A stretch of 64,000 bases of DNA from JAKEFM01 sp035695825 (GTDB lineage: Bacteria; Planctomycetota; UBA1135; JAKEFM01). The notes under the pieces were generated by a model that saw only the letters and a program-made list of their open reading frames with translations, did not search any database and was not told where the DNA came from. A program made the translations under genes and the position numbers. Shown one piece after another: positions 8,859 through 17,747 of this stretch. The stretch spans positions 62,001 to 126,000 of the forward strand of contig DASRRH010000027.1 in NCBI GenBank assembly GCA_035695825.1, in the 5' to 3' direction. Position 1 is the stretch's first letter, and each line of letters starts with the position of its first letter.

Positions 8859-9146
8859 ATGTCCTCGTTCGCCTTCCTCAACCAGGTCGGGCCCCTCGAG
8901 CTCCTCATCATCCTCGTCGTGGCTCTGCTCCTCTTCGGGGGCCGGCTTCCCGACGTCGGACGGAACCTCGGGAAGAGCCTCGCCCAGTTCAAGAGGGGCC
9001 TCCAGGACATGCGGGAGGAGATCGAGCGGGAGGAACCCCCTCCGCCTCCCTCCTCCCGGCCGCGCCCCGACGGGACGCGCGAGAAGCCGGAGCTCCCGCA
9101 GGGCCCGACCGGTTCGGATCCACCCGCGCCGGCCGGGAACGGATAG
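8859..9146 (+). CDS. tatA: Sec-independent translocase TatA/TatB-type protein
   Basis: Pore-forming subunit of twin-arginine export of folded proteins. The 95 residues show one N-terminal membrane helix (LELLIILVVALLLFGG), the conserved FGGRLPDVGRNLGKSLAQFKRG hinge and amphipathic helix, and a charged, Pro-rich tail. This fits TatA or TatE better than TatB. No tatC is in the window. It starts at ATG 8859, just after a promoter-like sequence, and is followed by a convergent MshEN gene. Confidence 0.9.
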   Translation: MSSFAFLNQVGPLELLIILVVALLLFGGRLPDVGRNLGKSLAQFKRGLQDMREEIEREEPPPPPSSRPRPDGTREKPELPQGPTGSDPPAPAGNG

Positions 9147-9180
9147 GGGCTCCTCCGCGGGAGGCGGGGAGCGCCCGCGG

Positions 9181-9714
9181 CTACTTGCGTCGCTTCGCCT
9201 CGCGCAGGACGGCCGCGTCCGCGTCGTCGAAGAGCCTCTCCCAGCCCGCGTCCTCGCTCGTCTCGCGCTTGAGCTTCATCGTCGTCTCGACGACCCGCCG
9301 GTTTTCCTCGAGGCTGCTCACGACGGGAAAGATCTCGCAGCGCGACCGGCCGGCGAACTGCTCGAGGACCTCCGCGGGGGAGAGGACCGGCATCGCCACG
9401 GTGAGGATCTTCTGGAAGCGGTCGAGAGGGACGACCAGGCTCCGGGCCACGAGGTCGGGGGGGAACGTGCGGACCAGCTCGCGGTCGAGGTCGTGCGTCC
9501 CGACGGGAACGATCGGGAGTCCGAACTCGATGGCGACGATCCGCATCAGCTCCCACTCCGTGATGGCACCGACCCGCACCAGCGCCTCGGGGAAGAGGGC
9601 CCCGCCGCGCTCCGCGTCGGCCCGGGCCGCGTTCATCGCCCCCGTGGAGATCCCCCCCCGCTCGCCGACGATCTCGGCGAGTCGAGCGTAGGAGATCCTG
9701 CGAAGGTCGCGCAT
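9181..9714 (-). CDS. stand-alone GspE N-terminal (MshEN) domain protein
   Basis: A 177-residue protein matching the N-terminal domain of GspE/PilB ATPases: RISYARLAEIVGERGGIS, FPEALVRVGAITEWELMRI, EFGLPIVPV and ILTVAMPVLSPAEVLEQF. In assembly ATPases this domain can bind cyclic di-GMP, but the ATPase part is absent here and no ATPase gene adjoins it. It starts at ATG 9714, 77 bases downstream of gyrB on the same strand. A sensing or adaptor role is inference only; it could be a degenerate relic of a secretion ATPase. Confidence 0.75.
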   Translation of the reverse strand: MRDLRRISYARLAEIVGERGGISTGAMNAARADAERGGALFPEALVRVGAITEWELMRIVAIEFGLPIVPVGTHDLDRELVRTFPPDLVARSLVVPLDRFQKILTVAMPVLSPAEVLEQFAGRSRCEIFPVVSSLEENRRVVETTMKLKRETSEDAGWERLFDDADAAVLREAKRRK

Positions 9715-9791
9715 GCCGGTCGCTCGACCCCCGGTATCGTCCAGCCCGCCGCCCCGCTTGAGACCTTCGCCCCGCGGGTTTCCGCGTCGGT

Positions 9792-12290
9792 TCAGATGTC
9801 GAGTCGCGTCGCCTCGAGCGCGTGCTCCTCGATGAACTGCCGCCGCGGCTCGACCTCCTCCCCCATGAGGATCGAGAAGACGCGATTCGCCTCGAAGGCG
9901 TCCTGGAGCGAGACCCTCGAGAGGACGCGCCGCGCCGGATCGAGGGTCGACTCCCACAGCTGCTCCGGATTCATCTCGCCGAGACCCTTGTACCGCTGGA
10001 TGTCGGCCTCCCGCGCCCCGACCCGGCGGATCGCCTCGAGGGCCTCGCGCAGCGACCGCGCAGGGATGTCCTCTCCCCCGGGACGGATCGCGAACCGCGG
10101 CAGGGCGTCCGGGGACGCGGCGGACGGCGCGCCGAAGGCTTCGGGAGCCGCGCCGGTCCGTTCAACCTCGCGGGCCGCTTCCTCGACCCGCCCGCGCTCC
10201 CCGAACTTCGCCACGACGACGTCCGCCTCCTCCCGCGGGACGCCGCAGTCGGGGCCGTCGTAGATCAGGAGGTCCGCTCCCTTCTCGGCCCGGGCCGACT
10301 CGAGGAACTCGTCGATCGCCTCGTCGTCGAGGAGGAAGCTCGGCCGTCCCTTCGACACGACCCGGTAGAGAGGGAGCCGGCCCTCGAAGACCCTCCAGGC
10401 GGCGAGGTACTCCTCGAGCGTGACCCCTTCACGGGCCGGAGAGACGTGCGGGACGAGGTCCTCGAGCTTCGTGAGCGCCCGCGCCAAGGCGGCGAGCGCC
10501 TCGCCCTCGAGCGCGCGCCCCGCGACCCGGTCGAGAAGGGTCGTCCCCTCGAGTCCGAGCGCCAGGAGGGCGTCCCGCAGGTCGCGCTCGGCGTGCAGGT
10601 AGCGCTCGAACTTCCCTCGCTTGATCTTGTAGAGCGGGGGGCGGGCGATGTAGACGAAGCCCTGCCGGATCAGCTCGACCATGTGCCGGTAGAAGAAGGT
10701 GAGAAGGAGGGTGCGGATGTGGGAGCCGTCCACGTCCGCGTCGGTCATGAGGATCACCTTCCCGTACCGCGACTTCTGCGGATCGAACTCAAGGCCGAAG
10801 CCCGCCCCGATCGCGGCGATGATCGTCTGGATCTCGACGTGCGCGAGCATCCGGTCTTCGCGCGCCTTCTCGACGTTGAGAATCTTCCCCTTCAGGGGGA
10901 GGACGGCCTGGAACCGCCGGTCCCGCCCGGACTTTGCGGACCCCCCGGCCGAGTCCCCCTCGACGAGGAAGAGCTCCGAGTCTTCGCGCGAGCGGCTCTG
11001 GCAGTCCGCGAGCTTCCCCGGGAGCGAGCCCGACGCGAGCGCGCTCTTGCGGCGGACGAGCTCGCGCGCCCGCCGCGCCGCCTCCCGCGCCTGCTGGGCC
11101 TGGAGCGCCTTCTGGACGATCGTGCGGGCGACGATCGGGGTTTCCTCGAGGTAGGTCCCGAGGGACTCCCCGACGACCGTCTCGACGATCCCCTGCGCCT
11201 CCCGGTTCCCGAGGCGGTTCTTCGTCTGTCCCTCGAACTGCGGCTCGGGAACCGCGACGGAGACGACGGCGGTCAGCCCCTCGCGGAAATCATCCCCGGT
11301 CGGCAGCCCCTCCCCTTCCTTCACGAGCTTCTCGCGGCGCGCGTACTGGTTGATCGAACGCGTGAGCGCCGTGCGAAACCCGCTCAGGTGCGTCCCCCCT
11401 TCGTGCGTGTTGATGTTGTTGACGAAGGAGAAGACGGTCTCCGTGTAGTCGGCGCAGTACTGGAGCGCGATCTCGATCCAGTAGACGGACCCGGGGTGGG
11501 CGGGGTCCGGAGCTTCCTTTCGGAAGTGGAGGACGTCGGGGTGGATCGGCGCCCGCCCTTCGTTGAGGTGACGGATGAAGGCGACCAGCCCCTCGGGGAA
11601 GTGGAAGCTCTCCCGCCGGCCCGAACGCTCGTCCTCGAAGTGGATGCGGAGGTTCTGCCTCCCCATCAGGTAGGCGAGCTCCCGCAGCCGCTGCACGACC
11701 ATCTCGGGCGAGAACTCCGTCGTGTCGAAGATCTCCGGGTCGGGGTAGAACGTGACCTTCGTCCCGCGCCGGTCGGTCCGTCCCAGGACCTTGAGGTCGC
11801 TCTTCTTCGCACCGCGCTCGAAGGACATGTGGTAGATGCGGCCGTCCTTGAACACCTCCACCTCGAGCCACTCGGCGAGCGCGTTGACGACCGAGACCCC
11901 CACGCCATGGAGCCCCCCCGACACGCGGTAGGCCTTCTTGTCGAACTTTCCCCCGGCGTGCAGCTTCGAGAGCACCACCTCCACGGCGGGCACCCCCTCC
12001 GTCTCGTGGACGTCGACCGGAATCCCCCGCCCGTCGTCCGTGACGGAGACGCCCCCGTCGGCCCGGAGCGTCACGTGGATCTCGTTGCAGAAGCCGGCGA
12101 GCGCTTCGTCGACCGAGTTGTCGACGACCTCCCAGACCAGGTGGTGGAGCCCGGACGTCGAGGTGTCCCCGATGTACATCGCGGGGCGCTTCCGGACGGC
12201 CTCGAGCCCCTCGAGAACGCGGATCGCCCGGGCGTCGTAGGTCGCGTCCGCCGCCGCCGCCGCCGCGGGACCCTCTTCGCGCTCGGTCAT
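9792..12290 (-). CDS. gyrB: DNA gyrase subunit B
   Basis: ATPase subunit of gyrase, which introduces negative supercoils. The 832 residues carry the GHKL ATP site (EVVDNSVDEA, DDGRGIPVD, GGLHGVGVS), the TOPRIM motifs (EGDSAGGSA near 444, TDADVDGSHIRTLL near 514) and the C-terminal QRYKGLGEMNPEQLW. An insert of roughly 170-190 residues lies between TOPRIM and the C-terminal motif, as in the long E. coli type. The ATG overlaps the upstream dciA stop (ATGA). It belongs to a dnaA-dnaN-dciA-gyrB run in which the last three genes overlap. Confidence 0.98.
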   Translation of the reverse strand: MTEREEGPAAAAAADATYDARAIRVLEGLEAVRKRPAMYIGDTSTSGLHHLVWEVVDNSVDEALAGFCNEIHVTLRADGGVSVTDDGRGIPVDVHETEGVPAVEVVLSKLHAGGKFDKKAYRVSGGLHGVGVSVVNALAEWLEVEVFKDGRIYHMSFERGAKKSDLKVLGRTDRRGTKVTFYPDPEIFDTTEFSPEMVVQRLRELAYLMGRQNLRIHFEDERSGRRESFHFPEGLVAFIRHLNEGRAPIHPDVLHFRKEAPDPAHPGSVYWIEIALQYCADYTETVFSFVNNINTHEGGTHLSGFRTALTRSINQYARREKLVKEGEGLPTGDDFREGLTAVVSVAVPEPQFEGQTKNRLGNREAQGIVETVVGESLGTYLEETPIVARTIVQKALQAQQAREAARRARELVRRKSALASGSLPGKLADCQSRSREDSELFLVEGDSAGGSAKSGRDRRFQAVLPLKGKILNVEKAREDRMLAHVEIQTIIAAIGAGFGLEFDPQKSRYGKVILMTDADVDGSHIRTLLLTFFYRHMVELIRQGFVYIARPPLYKIKRGKFERYLHAERDLRDALLALGLEGTTLLDRVAGRALEGEALAALARALTKLEDLVPHVSPAREGVTLEEYLAAWRVFEGRLPLYRVVSKGRPSFLLDDEAIDEFLESARAEKGADLLIYDGPDCGVPREEADVVVAKFGERGRVEEAAREVERTGAAPEAFGAPSAASPDALPRFAIRPGGEDIPARSLREALEAIRRVGAREADIQRYKGLGEMNPEQLWESTLDPARRVLSRVSLQDAFEANRVFSILMGEEVEPRRQFIEEHALEATRLDI

Positions 12291-12616
12291 CCTCGTGCTC
12301 CGAGGGGGCCGTCGGAGGCCAAGCGGAACTCGATCCCCCGCACGAGCGGCGCCCGGAGGAGGGCGTTCGTGCGCGCGACGCAGATCTGCTGGCCGAAGGC
12401 GGTGAGCTCGTGCAGGCGCGCGGCCGAGGCGACCTCCACCCGGAGCACGCCCCGCCGCAGGGAGAGCGGTCGCACGCCCTCCCCCCCCCCTTCCCCGAGG
12501 GCGCTCAGGAATGCGACGAACACCGCCGTGTTCTCGCGCCTCGCCCCGCGGACCCGCCTCCAGTGCAGGGCCGCGAGCGCGTCGCTCAGCCTTGCAAGCC
12601 CCCGAGGACCCCTCAT
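12287..12616 (-). CDS. DUF721/DciA-like helicase-loading protein
   Basis: A 109-residue protein with a short helical N-terminus and a KH-like DUF721 core (GVLRVEVASAARLHELTAFGQQI). It overlaps dnaN upstream and gyrB downstream by ATGA at both ends, the classic position of the DUF721 gene in origin clusters. DciA proteins load or recruit DnaB helicase in bacteria lacking DnaC. The assignment rests on both sequence and position. Confidence 0.82.
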   Translation of the reverse strand: MRGPRGLARLSDALAALHWRRVRGARRENTAVFVAFLSALGEGGGEGVRPLSLRRGVLRVEVASAARLHELTAFGQQICVARTNALLRAPLVRGIEFRLASDGPLGARG

Positions 12617-13731
12617 CCCTCGACCGCGATCGGCATCACGACGTAGCAGAAGTCCTCGCCGAAGAGAAACTTCCCGGGCGACGTCCGGTCGGTGAACTCG
12701 AATCGGACCTCCGAGCCCTCGACCGTTCCCTCGGCCGCCTGGAGGGCGTCGCGGATGTAGTCGGGGTTGAAGGCGACCTCGGAGCCCGGCCCGCGGAACC
12801 TCGCCTCCATCTCGGAGTTCCCCTCCCCCGCGGCCCCTTTCGAGCTCAGGGTGAGTCCCGCCGACGAGAAACGGAGTCGGACAGAGCGTGAGTCCTCGCC
12901 AGCGAAGTTCGAGACGCACTTGAGCCGGTTCAGGAGGACCCGGCGGTCGAGCTCGGCCGCGTTGGGGGGATCCTTGGGCAGGACGGAGGCGTACCGGGGA
13001 AACTCCCCCTCCAGGACGCGACTGAAGACCTCGCACCCGGGCGCCCGGAGAGCGACTTCCCGCTCGCTGACCGACAGGGAAACCGTCTGGGAACGGTCCT
13101 CCATCCCCTCGGCGACGCGACGGAACTGCTCGACTCCACGGAGAGGGAGGATGGCGCTCCGGCGCTTCGCAGGACCTGTGCGGACCGGGTGGTCGGTCAG
13201 GGAGAGCCGGCGCCCGTCCGTCGCGACGAGGCGAAGCCGCTCGGCATCCCCCTCGAGGAGGACCCCATTCATCGCGTACCGGCCGGCCTCTTTCGCCGCA
13301 GCGAAGGCTGTCCGAGCCGCCATGGCGAGGAGGCTCGAGGCTTCGATTTCGATCCTCCCCTCCTCCGAGAAGGACGGCAAGGTGGGAAACTCGGCCTCGT
13401 CGCCGGTCGAGAGGCTGCCCGAATCGCTGCCGGCACGGACCTGGAGCGCCGAACCGTCGGCGAGAAGGCGGATCTCCGTCCCCTCCGCGTCGCGAACGAA
13501 GTCTGCCAGGGTCCTCGCGTGGACCAGGCAGGTTCCGGGCTTACGCACCTCGGCCGGCGAGTGCCACGAGCGCACCGCGACCTCAAGGTCGGTCCCCTCA
13601 AACGTGAGCGAATCCCCGGCGGCGGTCAGACGGACGTTCTGGAGGATCGGCCGCGCGCTCTTCGCCGGAACGGCGTGCGAAACCAGGCCGAGGACCCGGC
13701 GGAGGCGGGCTAGATCGCAGAGAACTTCCAT
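12613..13731 (-). CDS. dnaN: DNA polymerase III beta sliding clamp
   Basis: Ring-shaped processivity clamp. The 372 residues equal the family length, with three repeated clamp folds: N-terminal VSHAVPAKSARPILQNVRL, the central RYAMNGVLLEGDAERLRLVATDGRRLS, and a C-terminus ending FCYVVMPIAVEG (usual YVVMPMR-type end). The ATG is at 13731. A 261-base spacer separates it from dnaA. Its stop overlaps the dciA start. Confidence 0.97.
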   Translation of the reverse strand: MEVLCDLARLRRVLGLVSHAVPAKSARPILQNVRLTAAGDSLTFEGTDLEVAVRSWHSPAEVRKPGTCLVHARTLADFVRDAEGTEIRLLADGSALQVRAGSDSGSLSTGDEAEFPTLPSFSEEGRIEIEASSLLAMAARTAFAAAKEAGRYAMNGVLLEGDAERLRLVATDGRRLSLTDHPVRTGPAKRRSAILPLRGVEQFRRVAEGMEDRSQTVSLSVSEREVALRAPGCEVFSRVLEGEFPRYASVLPKDPPNAAELDRRVLLNRLKCVSNFAGEDSRSVRLRFSSAGLTLSSKGAAGEGNSEMEARFRGPGSEVAFNPDYIRDALQAAEGTVEGSEVRFEFTDRTSPGKFLFGEDFCYVVMPIAVEG

Positions 13732-13992
13732 CGTCGATCTCCTTCGTCGTAGTAATAACCTCCGCCGCCGTCTGTGGAAAACGGCCTCCTTCCGGCCCCG
13801 GAGGCCGCAGGGGTCCCTGCGACGGGGGAGAACCGGAGGGGGAACCTGTGGACGTGGAGGAGGCTCCGGAGCGGCGGCCCGGGGATCGTCGTCGTCGGAG
13901 GCGAACTCTCCACGACCCGCGTACGGTCGTCCAACCTCAGGTACACGGCGCTCCCCCTGCGTCGTCGGCCACGAGCGCTGCTCCCGGCGCTC
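13732..13992. other. dnaA-dnaN spacer, possible origin element
   Basis: This 261-base gap holds two DnaA-box-like nonamers, TGTGGAAAA at 13773-13781 (one mismatch to TGTGGATAA) and TGTGGACGT at 13847-13855, plus a short AT-richer stretch around 13748-13760. No gene is seen. It could be part of oriC, but the boxes are few. Confidence 0.35.
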
Positions 13993-15405
13993 CTACGCCC
14001 GGCCCCCGAATTCCTTCGCCAGGGCGTCGACGATGTTGCGGAAGGAGAGGTCCTTGCGGAGGCGCTCCTCCACGCGCTCCAGCGCGTAGAGGACGGTCGT
14101 GTGGTCCTTGCCCCCGAAGAGCGATCCGATCTCTTCGAGGGAATAGCGGGTGTGCTTCCGGGCGAGGTACATCGCCACCTGGCGTGGGAGGACGATCGAC
14201 TGCGAGCGCCTCTTTGACTGGAGGTCCCCGACCTTGACGCTGAAGCGCTTGGCGACGGAGCCCAGGATCTCGTCGATCGAGACCGAGACGGTCGCGGCGG
14301 GGACCAGATCCCGCATCGCCTCCCTGGCGAGATCGATCGTGACGGGGCGGTGCGTGATCGAGGCGTACCCGAGGAGCTTCAGCACGGCGCCCTCGAGATC
14401 GCGGACGCTGCTTCGGACCCCCTCGGCGATGAACCGGATCACGTCGTCGGGGAGCTCGTGCCCTCGGGCGCGCGCCTTCCTCTGGAGGATCGCGGAGCGC
14501 GTCTCGAAACACGGCGGATCGATCGGGGCGACGAGGCCGCCGCTGAAGCGAGAGACAAGCCGATCCTGCATCTGCTTGATCTCCTTCGGCGGGCAGTCGC
14601 TGGAGAGCACGATCTGGCACTGTCGCGAGTAGAGGGTGTTGAAGGTGTGGAAGAACTCCTCCTGGGTCCGCTCCTTGGCCGCGAGGAGGTGGACGTCGTC
14701 GACGATGAGGAGGTCCGTCTCGCGGTAGCGGCCCCGGAACCTCTCGAGATCGCCCTTCCCGAGCGCAGAAATGAAGTGGTTGATGAAGGTCTCGCAGGAG
14801 AGGAACCGGATGTCCACCCCCGGTCGCATCTTCTGCACGGTGTGGCAGACGGCCTGGAGGAGGTGGGTCTTCCCCATCCCGCAGGAGCCGTGGACGAAGA
14901 GCGGGTTGTACGCGCGGCCCGGGTTCTCGACGACCCCGAGGGCCGCGGCGTGCGCGAAGCGATTGCAGGGTCCGACTACGAAGTTCTCGAACGTGTAGTC
15001 GGCGTTGAGGGGGGCTCCCACCGCCGGCTTCGAGCCGGCCGGGGAAGTCGGAGGGGCCGGGGCCGCTTCGTCGGGGGCCGGGAGGGACGCTGGGGCCTCC
15101 GCGCGTCCGAGCGCGGGGAACAGCTCCGCGTCGACCACAATCCGGAGAGTCAGGGCTTCTCCGGTGAGCTCCCGGAGGGCGCTCTCGACAGCCTCCCTAT
15201 AGAAGCGGCCGAGCCACTCCCGGAAGAAGACGTTCGGGACGGCGACGACGGCCTCGCCCGGGGAGACGGAGGTGAGGGCGGTGCGGCGGAACCAGGTCTC
15301 GAACTGCTCTCGTTTGACCCTCTCGCGGAGCGACTCCAGGACGGACGCCCAGAGTTTTGCTTGTTCGCTCGAGAGAACGAACCGCCCGGCCTCGGGCGAG
15401 GGCAT
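13993..15405 (-). CDS. dnaA: chromosomal replication initiator DnaA
   Basis: AAA+ initiator that binds DnaA boxes and melts oriC. The 470 residues show domain I (about 1-90), a Pro/Ala-rich linker, AAA+ with Walker A GSCGMGKTHLLQAV (near 170) and Walker B LLIVDDVHLL (near 230), and the domain IV signature ARKHTRYSLEEIGSLFGGKDHTTV near the C-terminus. It starts at ATG 15405. A strong promoter-like pair lies about 90 bases upstream. It heads the replication gene run on the minus strand. Confidence 0.98.
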   Translation of the reverse strand: MPSPEAGRFVLSSEQAKLWASVLESLRERVKREQFETWFRRTALTSVSPGEAVVAVPNVFFREWLGRFYREAVESALRELTGEALTLRIVVDAELFPALGRAEAPASLPAPDEAAPAPPTSPAGSKPAVGAPLNADYTFENFVVGPCNRFAHAAALGVVENPGRAYNPLFVHGSCGMGKTHLLQAVCHTVQKMRPGVDIRFLSCETFINHFISALGKGDLERFRGRYRETDLLIVDDVHLLAAKERTQEEFFHTFNTLYSRQCQIVLSSDCPPKEIKQMQDRLVSRFSGGLVAPIDPPCFETRSAILQRKARARGHELPDDVIRFIAEGVRSSVRDLEGAVLKLLGYASITHRPVTIDLAREAMRDLVPAATVSVSIDEILGSVAKRFSVKVGDLQSKRRSQSIVLPRQVAMYLARKHTRYSLEEIGSLFGGKDHTTVLYALERVEERLRKDLSFRNIVDALAKEFGGRA

Positions 15406-15561
15406 GGACTCCCCTTCCCCCGGAAACCAAGCCCCCGGGGACGGCTTAAGCTGTTTACCTTTATAGGTTTATGGGATCGCGGACCGAGATGATTAGAGCC
15501 GATCGGTACCCCTCCGTCAATCCCCATGATCTTGGGTTGTGGACCGGAGCAAACGCTAGGG
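15406..15561. other. spacer upstream of dnaA with AT-rich core
   Basis: This 156-base gap between dnaA and the cysteine desulfurase contains an AT-rich stretch at 15449-15473, unusual for this genome, and a DnaA-box-like TGTGGACCG at 15538-15546. It also carries the dnaA promoter candidate. It is the second possible origin location; no gene is seen. Confidence 0.35.
15492..15520 (-). promoter_or_regulatory. candidate dnaA promoter
   Basis: On the minus strand TTGACG (15520-15515) and TCTAAT (15497-15492) are separated by exactly 17 bases, each one or two bases from the sigma-70 consensus. The predicted leader to dnaA is about 80 bases and spans the AT-rich stretch. Confidence 0.55.
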
Positions 15562-16728
15562 CTAGGAGATCGCCTTGGAGAGGAGGGGCTCGACCGCCTG
15601 GACCGCTCTCGCAATGGCCTCCTCGACGTCCTCGGCGGTGACGTTTCGGCCGAGTGAGAACCGGATCGCCCGTCTCGCCTCGGCGGGGGCGATACCCATC
15701 GCGAGGAGCACGTGGGAGGGTTCCGGGGCGCCGGAGGCGCACGCGGATCCGGAGGAGACGAGGATCCCCGCCAGGTCGAGAGCCGCGACGAGAGCTCGGC
15801 CGTCGGCGACGGGGAAGGAGAGGGTGAAGGTGTTCGGGAGCCTCCTCTCGTGGACGCCCGGACCGAGGAGCCGGCAACCCGGGATTCGCGCCCGCAGACC
15901 GTCGAGCAACCTCCGTGCGGGGACCTCGACGCGGCTGCGGTACTCCTCCACACGCGCGCTCGCCCACTCGAGCGCGACGGCGAAGCCGACGATGGACGGG
16001 ACGTTCTCGGTGCCCGGGCGGAGGTCTCGCTCCTGGCCCCCCCCGTAGAACAGGGGAGCCGGGCGGGCGGGTTCGCGGACGACGAGAGCTCCCGCCCCCT
16101 TTGGGCCGTAGACCTTGTGGCTGGAGAGCGTCAGGAGATTGGCGTTCCTGGCGCCCAGGCCGAGCGGAACCTTCCCAGGGACCTGGGAGGCATCGCAGTG
16201 GAGCAGGATCCCCCGAGGGAGCAGGGGGACGATCTCGTCGAGGGGCTGGAGGGCCCCGGTCTCGTTGTTCGCGGCCATGACGGAGAGGAGGATCGTGTCG
16301 GGTCGAATCGCGCCTCGCACGGCGTCGGGATCGACGCGGCCGGTCCCGTCGACCGGAACGATCTCGACCTCGAAGCCCTCCTCGCGCAGGCGGGAGAAGG
16401 GCCCGAGCACGCTTGCGTGCTCGACGGCGGTCGTGAGGAGGTGGCGCCCGCGCGATTCCGTCGCTCGCGCGCTGCCGAGGATGGCGAGGTTGTTCGCCTC
16501 CGTGCCGCCCGAGGTCAGGACGACCTGGTCGGGTCGGGCGCCGACGACGCGCGCGATGCGCGCCCGCGCGCGTTCGACCGCGACGCGAGCCTCCCGCCCC
16601 CATGCGTGGGAGCTGGAAGGATTCCCCGCCTTCCCGGTGAGGTAGGGGAGCATCTCGGCCGCGACGGCCTCGTCGACCGGCGTGGTCGCGTTGTGGTCGA
16701 AGTGGAGGAGACGGAGGGAGGGACCCAC
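15562..16728 (-). CDS. cysteine desulfurase (NifS/IscS family)
   Basis: PLP enzyme that removes sulfur from cysteine for Fe-S clusters or tRNA thiolation. About 388 residues. It has the N-terminal FDHNATTPVDEAV, the PLP-binding SSHKVYGPKGAGAL (Lys near 204), the RPGTENV segment and the catalytic Cys in SSGSACASGAPEPSHVL. The GTG at 16728 gives MGPSLRLLHFDHNATT, near the usual family start; a GTG at 16770 overlaps the parA stop as GTGA and would add 14 residues. It sits between parA and dnaA; no iscU or mnmA adjoins it. Confidence 0.93.
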   Translation of the reverse strand: MGPSLRLLHFDHNATTPVDEAVAAEMLPYLTGKAGNPSSSHAWGREARVAVERARARIARVVGARPDQVVLTSGGTEANNLAILGSARATESRGRHLLTTAVEHASVLGPFSRLREEGFEVEIVPVDGTGRVDPDAVRGAIRPDTILLSVMAANNETGALQPLDEIVPLLPRGILLHCDASQVPGKVPLGLGARNANLLTLSSHKVYGPKGAGALVVREPARPAPLFYGGGQERDLRPGTENVPSIVGFAVALEWASARVEEYRSRVEVPARRLLDGLRARIPGCRLLGPGVHERRLPNTFTLSFPVADGRALVAALDLAGILVSSGSACASGAPEPSHVLLAMGIAPAEARRAIRFSLGRNVTAEDVEEAIARAVQAVEPLLSKAIS

Positions 16729-16766
16729 GCGGGCGGGAGGATGGCCTCCCCGGGGAGCCGCGACGG

Positions 16767-17744
16767 TCACGCCGGGGGGGAAGGGCCCGGCGCGGCCTCC
16801 TCGGCCGGCACCGCCGCGGGGGTCGGCGTCGGACCGGCCGGACCTGGAAGGGCCGACGCGGGGCTCGGCGGCCGCGGCTGGAGGGCGAGATCCGCGGGAG
16901 CGGGGGCTCGCCCCGCGGCTCGCTCGAGGATCTCGGTCGCGAGCCGCAGGTAGTCCGCCGCGCCGTTCGAATCCGACGCGTAGGAAAAGATCGTGCGGCC
17001 GTGGCTGGGGGCTTCGGCGAGGCGGACGTTCTCGCGGATCCAGGTCTCGAAGAACCGCTCCCCGAAGAAGGAGCGGATCTCCTCGAGGACTTCCGCCGCG
17101 AGGTTCGTCCGGGGGTTCACCATGCATGCGAGGACCCCGGTGACGTCGAGGTCCGGGTTCAGCCGGCGCCGGACGAGCTCGACGACGTCGAGGAGTCGCG
17201 ACACCCCCTGGAGGGCCAGGAACTCCGTCTGGAGGGGGATGAGGACCTCGCGGGCACAGACCAGGGCGTTGAGCGATAGGACCCCGAGGGAAGGCGGGCA
17301 GTCGAGGAGGAGGAAGTCGGCCGCGTCGTCGGCTCGATCGGACGCGCGTCCGCCCGGACTCGTCCCCGACGCGTTCGATTCGAAGGCGTCGACGGCGTCG
17401 CGCAGGAGAGTTTCCCTCCCGACGATGCTCGCGAGCTCGACCTCCAACCCCGCGAGGTCGACGGTGGCAGGCGCGAGGCGAAGGAGGGGGAACTCCGTCG
17501 GGACGAGAAGGTCCGCGAAGGTGCACCCCCCGCGCAGGAGCGTGTAGGTCGAATTCAGGATCGGCTGGCCGTCGCCGAGCACGTGGAGCGTGAGGTTCGC
17601 CTGCGGATCGAGGTCGACGGCGATGACCCTCCGGCCGAGCATCGCGAGGGCCGCCCCCAGATTGGCCGCCGTCGTGGTCTTCCCGACGCCGCCCTTCTGG
17701 TTCGTGATCGCGATTCGTCGCAAGGCTGTCCTCGGCTGGGCCAC
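16767..17744 (-). CDS. parA: ParA/Soj chromosome-partitioning ATPase
   Basis: Walker-type ATPase that positions origins together with ParB. The 325 residues contain the deviant Walker A KGGVGKTTTAANLG (about 15-28), DLDPQANLT, and LLLDCPPSLGVLSLNAL. A Pro/Ala-rich tail of about 40 residues follows the domain, and a Ser/Gly/Asp-rich insert precedes the Walker B region. The start is GTG 17744. Its parB partner is about 6 kb away on the opposite strand, not adjacent as usual. Confidence 0.95.
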   Translation of the reverse strand: MAQPRTALRRIAITNQKGGVGKTTTAANLGAALAMLGRRVIAVDLDPQANLTLHVLGDGQPILNSTYTLLRGGCTFADLLVPTEFPLLRLAPATVDLAGLEVELASIVGRETLLRDAVDAFESNASGTSPGGRASDRADDAADFLLLDCPPSLGVLSLNALVCAREVLIPLQTEFLALQGVSRLLDVVELVRRRLNPDLDVTGVLACMVNPRTNLAAEVLEEIRSFFGERFFETWIRENVRLAEAPSHGRTIFSYASDSNGAADYLRLATEILERAAGRAPAPADLALQPRPPSPASALPGPAGPTPTPAAVPAEEAAPGPSPPA

Positions 17745-17747
17745 ATT

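Noticed and set aside
12071..12081. TCACGTGGA inside gyrB as a second parS
   Set aside because: Only the core matches; the outer bases of the 16-mer consensus do not.
9822..12695. Long plus-strand open frame opposite gyrB
   Set aside because: It is a high-GC antisense frame of gyrB, with strongly biased composition and no domain.
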